36,134 nt of DNA from Leptospira sp. (lineage in GTDB: Bacteria > Spirochaetota > Leptospiria > Leptospirales > Leptospiraceae): the NCBI GenBank assembly GCA_020831715.1, contig JAFIGA010000016.1, forward strand, positions 1 to 36,134, written 5' to 3'. The notes under the pieces are model-generated. The model searched no databases and was not told where the DNA came from. It was given only the letters and a program-made list of their open reading frames with translations. A program made the translations under genes and the position numbers. Position 1 is the first letter of the stretch. Each line of letters opens with the position of its first letter. Below are positions 1-8,802 of the stretch, piece by piece.

Positions 1-215
1 TAAAAAAATTAGACCGCGGGTGAAGAAGGGATAGACACGGATAAGAAAAGAGAAGAAGTTAACAAGATGTTTGCTCACTAGCAAGGCTCGCAAACAGCAG
101 GTTCACGGGTGTAAAATTAGAAAGGGTATTGTCCTGATTAAAGCTAATTTATTTTTCACCAGCCAAAAGTAAATTTTCGATATCTCATAAACCACAAGGA
201 GGGAACTCTCTGTGG

Positions 216-251
216 CGACTCTTTGCGCATCCAAGCAGGCAATCTGACGGG
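216..251 (-). repeat. Dispersed repeat core, copy 1 (inverted relative to the copy at 35981-36016)
   Basis: The reverse complement CCCGTCAGATTGCCTGCTTGGATGCGCAAAGAGTCG matches 35981-36016 at 31/36 positions without gaps. Confidence 0.75.
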
Positions 252-273
252 AAAAAGTGTTAGCGACGTTTCC

Positions 274-666
274 CTACTTTCCAGCCTTGCGCATCTCCTC
301 ATCCATCCCAAAGATTTTCTCGGGGATCCGGATTTCCCGTTTTCGGTAGAGTTTTTTGTAGTCTTTTTTGTAGAGGTCGTGACAGGTTTTGCAGGATTTT
401 TCGGGCTTGCCTTCGGCAATGGACTGATCAACAATTTTTTTCCAATCGGTTCTCTGCTCCTCGATAGTGAGAGCCGGGAATTCCGGGAGGAGACGATTCA
501 GATAGGTTCTGTCTCCTGTTTTCTTAAAGTGCTTCATAGCTTCTTTGGTGTAGTCTTCCATGAAATCATGCAGATTTGTTGTCGCTGATGCCTTTTTGCC
601 GGCTATAATTGTGCCTGATAGTAGGATAAAAAGTAGGGAAATCAATAGTTTCTTCATAATTCTCAA
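274..666 (-). CDS. Small exported protein with a single CXXCH (CKTCH) motif, possible c-type haem protein
   Basis: 130-aa ORF with N-terminal signal peptide (MKKLLISLLFILLSGTIIA) and one CKTCH motif. Confidence 0.7.
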   Translation of the reverse strand: MRIMKKLLISLLFILLSGTIIAGKKASATTNLHDFMEDYTKEAMKHFKKTGDRTYLNRLLPEFPALTIEEQRTDWKKIVDQSIAEGKPEKSCKTCHDLYKKDYKKLYRKREIRIPEKIFGMDEEMRKAGK

Positions 667-747
667 AATTAGACCACAATTACTTCCTTGACGGGAAACC
701 CCTATCGATTATTTTGGCAGTGCACAATAAAAAAGTTGGAGCATGAA

Positions 748-1524
748 ATGAAAAATTTGAAAAAAACACTAATATTTGGTACACTTATTGCTATGGCAGG
801 CTTTTGGTCTTACAACACCTTTGCACTGCCCAAAGGCGAATTTACTTATCTAGACAATGAATATATTCACAGCTTTCAGAATAGAGACGGACTTTGGGTA
901 ATCCCTAGTAGAGCTAGAAAATCTCCCGAAGCCCTAATGGAAGCTTTTGGATCGGACAAAGAAGAATTTTTAGCACTGAATCAATTGAAAGCAGGGAAAA
1001 ATATTCCACGAAATACTCCCCTTTTCTTTCCATACAGCGAAACCATTCTCCAGGAATTGGAAAAAGAGGGTAAGAGCCGCGAAGCTGTTCTCTCTGAACC
1101 GGACAAAATGGTCTGGCCTGTGATTGTGGACAGATATTCTAGAATTACTTCTAGGATTGGCAGAAGATGGAATAAGTTTCATACAGGAATTGACATAGCA
1201 TGTCGTCGAGGAAGCATTATTGTAGCCGCCGCCGATGGTGAAGTGGAAATTTCAGGTTGGATGGGTCATTATGGAAAGGTAGTCAAAATCTACCACCCAC
1301 ATGTCAGCCACACAGAAACTATCTATGCGCACAATACTCATCTTCTTGTAAACAAGGGCGACAAGGTAAAGAAAGGACAGATCATAGCCTTCTCCGGAAC
1401 TACAGGAAAGTCTACCGGTCCACACCTTCACTTTGAAGTTAGATACCAAAATATATTTTTGAACCCAGAGCATTTTCTTCCGGAATTTCCGGATACTATC
1501 AATACTGTAGCCAAGTTGGACTAG
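748..1524 (+). CDS. M23 family metallopeptidase (LytM/peptidoglycan endopeptidase), exported
   Basis: Signal peptide from MKNLKKTLIFGTLIAMAGF; M23 motifs HTGID and GPHLHFEV. The start is probably internal to the 688 ORF. Confidence 0.9.
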   Translation: MKNLKKTLIFGTLIAMAGFWSYNTFALPKGEFTYLDNEYIHSFQNRDGLWVIPSRARKSPEALMEAFGSDKEEFLALNQLKAGKNIPRNTPLFFPYSETILQELEKEGKSREAVLSEPDKMVWPVIVDRYSRITSRIGRRWNKFHTGIDIACRRGSIIVAAADGEVEISGWMGHYGKVVKIYHPHVSHTETIYAHNTHLLVNKGDKVKKGQIIAFSGTTGKSTGPHLHFEVRYQNIFLNPEHFLPEFPDTINTVAKLD

Positions 1525-1527
1525 TAT

Positions 1528-2364
1528 TTGAAAGAATGGTCACCTCAGCTCCAACTAAGATGGGAGGCTCTTCTCGAGGAGCCACCCGGTCTTATTTGTT
1601 TGGATTTTGACAATAGCTTTATTCGCGGAGATTTCGGTGAGCAGGTTATGGAATATCTGCTACGAAATAACTTCCCGAAGAACATGGAACCATCACTTTA
1701 CGAAACTCTCTTTCGAGATCCTAAAGAAGCAATAAGCATCCACAGTAATTTTCAAGGAACCGTGTGGAGAGATTTCGTATTCCAAGAATACAATCATATT
1801 CGAGAGACTCAAGGATTAGGGCCAAGCTATAGATGGTCTTCTTTCATCTTCAGTGGATGGACAGAACAGAAATTCAGAGATTTGTCCCGTAAAATTTGGT
1901 TGGATAATTTAGAAGCATACAATAAAAACCCGGACTTATATAAAAACTATCCTTTGCATGCAGAGATGAAGGTTCATCCCAGAGAACCCTTGCTAGAACT
2001 AGTTAAGAAATTTCAAAATAAAAAATGGAATGTAAAAATTGTAACCGCAAGCCCGCAGTGGGCTGTAGAAGAAGCAACTCCCGAATTGGGACTGACTCGT
2101 TCCGATGTATTGGGAATGATTTTAAAAATGAATGGCGATCTCACCACTCACGAAATTATTGAGCCCTATCCTTATGGTGAGGGCAAGGTAGAATCAATTC
2201 AAAAGCATATTGGACTAAAATGTGACATTTCGTTCGGAGACACAATCAATGATTATCCCATGCTTCTCTCGGCTAAAAGGCAAGCTGTACTTTTTGAACG
2301 AGGATATACTGAATTGAATCTTGCCGCTGGGGAAAATGGGATTGCTGTCCATCCATGGATATAA
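1528..2364 (+). CDS. HAD superfamily (HAD-IB-like) phosphatase
   Basis: TTG start; motif I LDFDNSF, motif II VTAS, motif IV FGDTINDYPML. Confidence 0.8.
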   Translation: MKEWSPQLQLRWEALLEEPPGLICLDFDNSFIRGDFGEQVMEYLLRNNFPKNMEPSLYETLFRDPKEAISIHSNFQGTVWRDFVFQEYNHIRETQGLGPSYRWSSFIFSGWTEQKFRDLSRKIWLDNLEAYNKNPDLYKNYPLHAEMKVHPREPLLELVKKFQNKKWNVKIVTASPQWAVEEATPELGLTRSDVLGMILKMNGDLTTHEIIEPYPYGEGKVESIQKHIGLKCDISFGDTINDYPMLLSAKRQAVLFERGYTELNLAAGENGIAVHPWI

Positions 2365-2390
2365 TTTAGTTATAAACAAAGCTTGCTTGT

Positions 2391-3077
2391 ATGAAGACAA
2401 CTGAAGTATACATAATATCTCTACCGATTGGAAACGATGAAGATATCAGCCATCGGGCAAAAGCTCTACTCCAATCCGCTGAAATTCTCATTGGAGAAGA
2501 AAGCAAATTCCTATCTTCCTTCTTAAAACGAATAGGAATTCCTCGCAAATTCCAATTGTTCAATGAACACAGCACTCCCGAAGATCTAACAGAACTGATC
2601 CATGCTATGAAATCTGTGGAAACGGTGGCTATCGTTTCCGATGCCGGGCTTCCCAATCTGGAAGACCCCGGTCGCAAATTGATACCGGCACTTTTGGATA
2701 GTCGTGATTTCCATCTGAATTTTGTCCCGGGAGCCTCTTGCTTGGATGCGGGCTTGGCACTTGCCGGATTTTCCACCCGACCATTTTTATTTCTGGGACT
2801 GGTACCACGAGATTCGGATGAAAGAAAAAGAGAACTCAATAAATATCTAAATTTAGGAATGACTCTGGTAATTCTCGAAACTCCTTACCGATATAAAAAA
2901 CTATTGGAAGATATTTCTCAGGTTTTGGGGAAAAACAACCCCAGGCGAGTTTTCTTGGGACTAAATCTTACCCATCCGACTGAGGAATTTCAATTTAGGG
3001 GCAAAATTTCAGATCTTTTGAAAAATATGGACTCTCTGCCCAAGGCACCCCCCATCATTTTGATTGAGTCAAAATAA
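2391..3077 (+). CDS. SAM-dependent methyltransferase, tetrapyrrole methylase family, RsmI-like (short)
   Basis: YIISLPIGNDEDISHRA and IVSDAGLPNLEDPG resemble RsmI signature motifs. At 228 aa it is shorter than classical RsmI. Confidence 0.75.
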   Translation: MKTTEVYIISLPIGNDEDISHRAKALLQSAEILIGEESKFLSSFLKRIGIPRKFQLFNEHSTPEDLTELIHAMKSVETVAIVSDAGLPNLEDPGRKLIPALLDSRDFHLNFVPGASCLDAGLALAGFSTRPFLFLGLVPRDSDERKRELNKYLNLGMTLVILETPYRYKKLLEDISQVLGKNNPRRVFLGLNLTHPTEEFQFRGKISDLLKNMDSLPKAPPIILIESK

Positions 3078-3122
3078 TAGAATTTCCTTGCTATTTTATT
3101 CGTTATATTGGATATTGATATC

Positions 3123-3743
3123 ATGGAAAGCGACAAAACCGAAAATAAAGAAGAAAATATTCCAAAAGAATTGGACGGAGAATACATCACCGAGGTTGTA
3201 AAAGAAAACCTCAAAGTGATACGCCACACGAAAAATCTATCCCTCGACAAATTAGCAAGTCGTTGTGGCGTAAGTCGTGCCATGCTTTCCCAAATAGAAC
3301 AAGGAAAATCCGTCCCCACCATATCGGTTCTCTGGAAGATAGCCAATGGTTTGAATGTGCCATTCAGCGATCTTCTAAAGGAGAAGCGATCCGAAGGTGT
3401 TTTTTTAATGAAGCACGAAAATTCCAAACTGCTCTATTCCAGTTCCAAGGTATTTAGCTCGCGTGCCCTCTTCCCATTCGTGGGCAACCGAAAGACTGAG
3501 TTTTATGAATTGGTTTTAAAACCGGGTGGAATCGAAATTGCCGAAGCACACCAAACGGGAACCATCGAAAATATTGTAGTTGTATCCGGCAAACTCCGCC
3601 TTCGTGTAGGAGAGCAAGTCGTTGAATTGGAACCCAAGGACTCTGTGTATTTTCGAGCCGATGTTCCCCACGAATATTCCAATCCCACAGACCAAGAAAC
3701 ATTGATGTATTTGGTTATGGATTATACGGAAGAAGTAGGTTAG
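3123..3743 (+). CDS. XRE-family transcriptional regulator with C-terminal cupin domain
   Basis: HTH ([38 protein letters not shown]) followed by a cupin-like fold ([35 protein letters not shown]). Confidence 0.85.
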   Translation: MESDKTENKEENIPKELDGEYITEVVKENLKVIRHTKNLSLDKLASRCGVSRAMLSQIEQGKSVPTISVLWKIANGLNVPFSDLLKEKRSEGVFLMKHENSKLLYSSSKVFSSRALFPFVGNRKTEFYELVLKPGGIEIAEAHQTGTIENIVVVSGKLRLRVGEQVVELEPKDSVYFRADVPHEYSNPTDQETLMYLVMDYTEEVG

Positions 3744-3746
3744 ATT

Positions 3747-4658
3747 TTGAAATACATTGAAGCCAAGATTTCCATAGATAAAGATTTTTCTCAGGAATTG
3801 GATGAATTTTTAGACAGCCTGCAATTGCCGGGATACTACGAAGTTTTATTTGATTCTTCCGAACCAAAAGAAGAAGAGACCATTTTAAAAACCAACACAA
3901 TAATTAGAGCATATCTCAATCCGGAAGATGTGGATAAAGAACTCAAGATTCGAATATTTTTAAAGTCACTCTGTCCGGATTCTCATGAATTGGAAATTCG
4001 AGAAATCGAAACCAGGGAGTATGAAGAGGCTTACAAAGAGTTTTACAAACCATTTCAACTTGGTAATCTCTGGGTCGTCCCCATCTGGGAAAGAGAAAAC
4101 CCCCAAGTCCAAGCTCTAATCTCAAAAGATCATATTCCTCTCTACCTAAATCCGGGTGTTGCATTCGGAACCGGACATCATGAAACAACCCAATTAATAC
4201 TGGAATTATTACCGAACATTTTGTCACCTAAGTCGAAGATATTGGATTTGGGGACCGGATCGGGCATTCTGTCTCTAGCTTGTGGATTGTTGGGAGCATC
4301 CCGGATATTTTCTGTAGATATTGATCCAAATGCAGTGCAAGCCGCACAGTCGAATTGGAAAGAAAATACCTATCCGAATCCTTGTCAATTTGAGGCAGAA
4401 GTTGGCGGATTGGATCATCCAAAAATCTTCACAGAAGAATATGATTTGGTTCTTGCCAACATCACATTTGCAGTTCTTTCCCAGAATATCAAACACATAG
4501 CCAGAGTGAATTCATCTCATTTTTTATTCAGCGGTGTCATCACCGAAAGAAAAGATGAGTTTTTGGAATTGTTAGCGAATGAAATTCCCGGTGCATTGGT
4601 GAGCATACAAGATAGAAATGGTTGGGAGAGAATCGAATGGAAAAGAAAGACCGACTAG
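3747..4658 (+). CDS. prmA: 50S ribosomal protein L11 methyltransferase
   Basis: NPGVAFGTGHHETTQ and DLGTGSGILSLACGLLGA, DLVLANI; PrmA family motifs. Probable TTG start. Confidence 0.9.
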   Translation: MKYIEAKISIDKDFSQELDEFLDSLQLPGYYEVLFDSSEPKEEETILKTNTIIRAYLNPEDVDKELKIRIFLKSLCPDSHELEIREIETREYEEAYKEFYKPFQLGNLWVVPIWERENPQVQALISKDHIPLYLNPGVAFGTGHHETTQLILELLPNILSPKSKILDLGTGSGILSLACGLLGASRIFSVDIDPNAVQAAQSNWKENTYPNPCQFEAEVGGLDHPKIFTEEYDLVLANITFAVLSQNIKHIARVNSSHFLFSGVITERKDEFLELLANEIPGALVSIQDRNGWERIEWKRKTD

Positions 4659-4675
4659 GTTGGTCTTTTCTTTTT
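4641..4675 (+). terminator. Rho-independent terminator-like hairpin overlapping the prmA stop codon
   Basis: AAAAGAAAGACCGACTAGGTTGGTCTTTTCTTTTT: near-complementary arms with the stop codon TAG (4656-4658) in the loop and a T-rich tail. Confidence 0.6.
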
Positions 4676-4695
4676 ATCCAAATGGTCTAATAGAT

Positions 4696-5601
4696 ATGTG
4701 GCTTCAATCTATAAGAAAATTGGGAATCCGTCTATTTCAGTCTTTTTTGTTTTTTTCATTTTTTTTTGTTTTTATAAATTTCTCACCATGGCAATTTAAC
4801 GAGCTTCATTCTCAGACCAAGAAACAATCCAATGGAATTGTATGGCAGACATCCATATTGAAAGCAATGGAATTGGCAAAAGAACAAGACAAGCCTATTT
4901 TTGTGGAATTGTATGCTGAATGGTGTAACTACTGCAAGACTTTAGAGAGAGAAATCTTTCCTGATGCCGAAGTTACAAAAGCATTGAGTCAATTCGTTAC
5001 AGTCCGGTTGAACGGGGAAGAATATCCCAATTTTATGCAGAGATATGAAGCGAGAGGTTATCCAACTCTACTCTTCCTGGATAAGTATTCTAATTTTATA
5101 GCTAAGTTGCCCGGCATGCCCACCAAAGAAATGGTGATCCGAGTAGCGAACCAAGCTTTAGCCAATTCCAACATTGAGGAAAAACTACTCGCCAATTTTA
5201 AGAAAGACCCCAAGTCACTGAGAAATCATTTTGAATTGGGAATATTCTACTATCAATCCGAGAATTATCCTCTTTCGGCAAGTTACTTTCAAAAGACCAC
5301 AGAATTGAAAGGATCCGGTGATAGCGGTGAAGATGATCTTAAGAGACAGTCCCTTTACAATCTAGCCCTCATCCAAATGAACCAAGGTAATTATACTCTC
5401 GCCGTATCCACTTGGAACAAATACATTGTTAAATACAAAAACAACGATTCCTTGGCAAGTGCCTACTTGCACAGAGGAATTGCTTGGAGAGAAAGAAAGG
5501 AAAACAGCAGAGCTCGTAAAGATTTGTTAAAAGCTCAATCCATTTCTAAAATCCCCGAAGAGTTGGAAATGATCCAAGAAGAACTCAATTCTTTAAAATA
5601 G
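4696..5601 (+). CDS. Thioredoxin-fold protein with C-terminal TPR region
   Basis: VELYAEWCNYCKTLEREIF (CXXC) then TPR-like helices (FELGIFYYQSENYPLSASYFQKTTEL, LYNLALIQMNQGNYTLAVSTWNKYI); hydrophobic N-terminus. Confidence 0.82.
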   Translation: MWLQSIRKLGIRLFQSFLFFSFFFVFINFSPWQFNELHSQTKKQSNGIVWQTSILKAMELAKEQDKPIFVELYAEWCNYCKTLEREIFPDAEVTKALSQFVTVRLNGEEYPNFMQRYEARGYPTLLFLDKYSNFIAKLPGMPTKEMVIRVANQALANSNIEEKLLANFKKDPKSLRNHFELGIFYYQSENYPLSASYFQKTTELKGSGDSGEDDLKRQSLYNLALIQMNQGNYTLAVSTWNKYIVKYKNNDSLASAYLHRGIAWRERKENSRARKDLLKAQSISKIPEELEMIQEELNSLK

Positions 5602-5625
5602 CCCCGCAGAACTTAGAAATGTTTT

Positions 5626-6915
5626 CTAAACTCGGCTTTCGATAGGAATGTATTTTCTGTAATTTTCCCCGACATAAATCTGTCTGGGTCTCACTTTACT
5701 ATTCTCACCGATCTTTCGGAGTTCTCTCCAATGAGCCATCCAGCCGGGTAATCTCCCGATCACTTGCATGGAAGTAAATAACTCCTTGGGAATTCCCAAA
5801 GTATGAAAGATTACTCCACTATAGAACTCTAAATTAGGATAAATTAATTTTTCTTGGAAATAACTGTCTGAGGTTACAACTCGTTCTACTTCCATAGCCA
5901 TTTCTTCCAGAGAATCCAACTTTCTATTTTTGTAGAACTCATGGAATACTTTCTTAGCTACTTGAGTCCTTGGACTGATAACATCATATGCCTTCTGACC
6001 AAAACCATTGGAGCGAAGCTCTGTCTCTCCATTTTTGAACTTTTCGAAGAAGTTTTTTACTTCCACTCCGGACTTATGGATTTCTTCAAGAAGACCTATC
6101 GCCGCAACCGGACGCCCCCCTTCTCGCGATCCCCACTGAGCGGAAATGGCAGCAGATATCGAAGCGAAAAGATTCGCGCGAGTCGATCCAATGATATTCA
6201 CAGTCGTAGCAGATACATTTTGTTCATGTTCTGCATATAAAATCCAAAGTTGATTCAGAACTCTGTCGAATTCAGGTGGAACCACATAATCTCCTTCCGC
6301 TTCGATGGTATGGAGCATATGAAGAAAGTTCGTGCAATAAGGCAAACGATCCAATGGATATACGAAGGGTTGCCCCAAACTGTGCTTATAAGTAAATGCG
6401 GCAATGGTTCGAATTTTAGCAAGAAGACGTGTTACTTGATCCACTCCCTTGTCTAAATTTTCTTCGTATTCATCTGAATAATAACTTGAGAGAGAGGTAA
6501 CCATCACGGAAAGTGCCGCGAGTGGATTCGCCTTACCGGGGAATCCGTCGAATAGATTCAACATATCTTCATGAATCAAAGAGTGATTGGATAGTTTGCG
6601 AGAAAAATTGGATAACTCCTGCTTGGTTGGGAGTGCTCCGTAAATCAATAAGTAAGAAGTTTCTACAAAAGATGAATTCATTGTCAGGTCTTCAATTGCA
6701 TAACCTCTATAAAAAAGTTCACCCGATTCGGGAACTCTTCTGGAGACTTTTGAATAGCCTATTGCCGAGTTGAAAAATCCGGGATCTAAAGTAATCAATC
6801 CGGTTTTCTTATAGAGAGAGGAAATGTCTAATCCTTGACGACCATCTGTTCCCGTTACCAGGGGGATCTCATAACTCTTTCCATCAATGACTAACTCCGC
6901 CTTTTTATAATCCAT
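5626..6915 (-). CDS. Citrate synthase family protein with non-canonical catalytic residues (possible pseudoenzyme)
   Basis: Full-length alignment from memory to GltA-type citrate synthase (AEHEQN, WGSREGGR, NGFGQKAYDVISPR, NLEFYSGVIFHTLGIP, GWMAHWRE, RPRQIYVG). Confidence 0.92.
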   Translation of the reverse strand: MDYKKAELVIDGKSYEIPLVTGTDGRQGLDISSLYKKTGLITLDPGFFNSAIGYSKVSRRVPESGELFYRGYAIEDLTMNSSFVETSYLLIYGALPTKQELSNFSRKLSNHSLIHEDMLNLFDGFPGKANPLAALSVMVTSLSSYYSDEYEENLDKGVDQVTRLLAKIRTIAAFTYKHSLGQPFVYPLDRLPYCTNFLHMLHTIEAEGDYVVPPEFDRVLNQLWILYAEHEQNVSATTVNIIGSTRANLFASISAAISAQWGSREGGRPVAAIGLLEEIHKSGVEVKNFFEKFKNGETELRSNGFGQKAYDVISPRTQVAKKVFHEFYKNRKLDSLEEMAMEVERVVTSDSYFQEKLIYPNLEFYSGVIFHTLGIPKELFTSMQVIGRLPGWMAHWRELRKIGENSKVRPRQIYVGENYRKYIPIESRV

Positions 6916-6930
6916 AAAACCTACCCGTAT

Positions 6931-7275
6931 TTAAGAAAGTGCCTTTTCCAGGCTATCGTGTATCAAAACAAAATCGGTTAAACCGACGATATCCATAACT
7001 TTACGAAAATGAGAATTGAGTCCGGCAAATTCTATCTTGCCAGAATTCTCCGATGCTTTGGTAATTAGACTTATGAGAGTGGCAATTCCTGCTGAATTGA
7101 TATAGCTTGTTTCGGAAAAATTAATCAAAACTCTAGTTCTTGATCCTTCCGGAACTGAATTGTATGCATTCATGATTTCATCATCAGCTTCGGAGGTGAT
7201 TTCTCCTGTAATATGAAGAATTGGAACACTTCCTCCTGATTCTAAGTCGACTCTAATCTTGAAATCATCAGCCAT
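6931..7275 (-). CDS. STAS domain protein (anti-sigma factor antagonist)
   Basis: 114 aa; VLINFSETSYINSAGIATLISLITKA matches the STAS/SpoIIAA phosphosite region. Confidence 0.88.
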   Translation of the reverse strand: MADDFKIRVDLESGGSVPILHITGEITSEADDEIMNAYNSVPEGSRTRVLINFSETSYINSAGIATLISLITKASENSGKIEFAGLNSHFRKVMDIVGLTDFVLIHDSLEKALS

Positions 7276-7323
7276 GGTATAATAACTCTCCTAAACCTAT
7301 ATCTGTACTATATTTATAAAAGG

Positions 7324-7351
7324 AATGGGAAAATCCAGTGTTTTTCCCATT
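7324..7351 (-). terminator. Intrinsic terminator downstream of the cytochrome c gene
   Basis: AATGGGAAAA / TTTTCCCATT 10-bp perfect stem with 8-nt loop, followed on the minus strand by a T-rich stretch (after CC, TTTTATAA). Confidence 0.65.
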
Positions 7352-7356
7352 CGAAA

Positions 7357-7374
7357 GAAAGGAATTTTCCTTTC
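7357..7374. repeat. Short inverted repeat (GAAAGGAA TT TTCCTTTC) between cytochrome c and STAS genes
   Basis: 8-bp perfect arms separated by 2 nt. Confidence 0.5.
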
Positions 7375-7383
7375 TAGATTATC

Positions 7384-7803
7384 TTAATTTTCATGTAGAT
7401 GTACTACATACTTTGCAATCTGAGCAATTGTCTCATCACCCAAATGCTTATAGGCAACCATAGATCCACCTTTGATACCTTCGTTCAAAGTTTTAGTCAC
7501 TCCAGCCAAGGATGGACCGTTTTTCCATTCATTTGCCGGTGCTTTAAAGTTTCTTGGCTTAGGATTCAGAGCCGAAGCTGCTGCTCCGTCACCCGCACCT
7601 TTCTCGCCGTGGCAAGATGCACAAGTCATTTCAAAGCTTTCTTTTCCTGCTTGCAGATCAGCGTCCAATGCGCCGGATTCTTTGGATTCAGTTTTTGCTT
7701 CTGAACCGGCACCGGAAGCAGATTTCTCAGCATCACCACCACAAGCTACGAAAAAAAGGGATCCTACCAAAATGAATATTGATAAATTGATTTTTGTGTT
7801 CAT
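7384..7803 (-). CDS. Cytochrome c family lipoprotein
   Basis: Lipobox-like FFVAC, Ala/Ser/Glu linker, CASCHGEKGAGDG haem motif and downstream Met (GGSMVAYKHL). Confidence 0.88.
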   Translation of the reverse strand: MNTKINLSIFILVGSLFFVACGGDAEKSASGAGSEAKTESKESGALDADLQAGKESFEMTCASCHGEKGAGDGAAASALNPKPRNFKAPANEWKNGPSLAGVTKTLNEGIKGGSMVAYKHLGDETIAQIAKYVVHLHEN

Positions 7804-7872
7804 TCTAAAAAAAACCTCCCTAGGTTTAGTTCAATTATTTATGAATATAAGAATTTGGCTAGAAGAATAGTT

Positions 7873-8784
7873 TTATTTTTTCAAAAGATCTTGAAAAGCA
7901 GATCTTAATTCGGCAAATTGAAAAGTGAATCCTTCATCCAGCAATTTCTTGGGTATAACCATCTGTCCTTCCGTAACAACTGTAGCCCCTTCTCCAAACA
8001 ATGCTCGAATAGCGAAGACAGGAGTCCACATAGAATGAGGTCTGCCCAATGACTCTCCCAATATCTTGGAAAAATCCCTATTCGTTACCGGATTGGGTGC
8101 AGTAAAATTATACCTGCCCTGTGTCTGCGGTGAATCCAAAAGAAATAAGAAGCCCCGAACCAAGTCATCTCTATGTATCCAGCTCATTCCCTGGTTCCCC
8201 GCACCGATTGGTCCTCCGATAAAACTACGAAAAATAGGAAGTAATTTCGAGAGTGCCCCCCCTCGAGGATCCAATACAATTCCAATCCTGGGAATAACGA
8301 CTCGAACGGATTTTTCTTGAAGATTCTCTGCCGCCTTCTCCCAAGCAACACTCAGCTCTGCCAAGAAACCTTTACCGGCAGGTGATTCTTCTGTGAACAT
8401 GGATCCTGTATCTTCAGAGGATCCATAAAAACCGATAGCAGATGCGGAAATAAATACTTTAAGCTTATTTTTAGAATTTTGAATGGAATCAACTATATTC
8501 TCTGTGTGGGTAACTCTTGAAGTGTAAAACTTCTTCTTAGCCGCGTCTGTCCATCTAACTCCCGCAAGATTTTCGCCTGTGAGATTTATTAGGGCATCCA
8601 ACTCATCTATATCTTGCGGTTCAGGGATACTTCTTGATATAAAATTAATAGATGGGTGAAGAAAATCTTGATTCGGAGGTGTTTTTCTTCGGGAAAATAT
8701 AGAAACCTTGTCTCCTCTATCCGATAATGCTTGGGTCAATGCCCATCCAATTAATCCGGTTCCGCCACATATACCCACTCTCAT
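7873..8784 (-). CDS. TIGR01777 family epimerase (SDR-like, NAD-binding)
   Basis: MRVGICGGTGLIGWALTQAL, INLTGENLAGVRWTDAAKKKFYTSRV, SASAIGFYG, NFTAPNPVTN. Confidence 0.92.
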   Translation of the reverse strand: MRVGICGGTGLIGWALTQALSDRGDKVSIFSRRKTPPNQDFLHPSINFISRSIPEPQDIDELDALINLTGENLAGVRWTDAAKKKFYTSRVTHTENIVDSIQNSKNKLKVFISASAIGFYGSSEDTGSMFTEESPAGKGFLAELSVAWEKAAENLQEKSVRVVIPRIGIVLDPRGGALSKLLPIFRSFIGGPIGAGNQGMSWIHRDDLVRGFLFLLDSPQTQGRYNFTAPNPVTNRDFSKILGESLGRPHSMWTPVFAIRALFGEGATVVTEGQMVIPKKLLDEGFTFQFAELRSAFQDLLKK

Positions 8785-8802
8785 ATAGTTTAGACTAAGC
8801 CC

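Noticed and set aside
156-588. ORFs 156-434 (-) and 223-588 (+)
   Set aside because: They overlap the better supported exported CXXCH protein and the repeat element; compositions look like out-of-frame translations.
665-675. 11-nt direct repeat AAAATTAGACC at 5-15 and 665-675 flanking the first gene
   Set aside because: Short, AT-rich and without other insertion hallmarks; may be chance.
5613-5629. TTAGAAA-TGT-TTTCTAA inverted repeat between convergent genes
   Set aside because: Very AT-rich short stem that overlaps the stop codon of the citrate synthase gene; too weak to call as a terminator without data.
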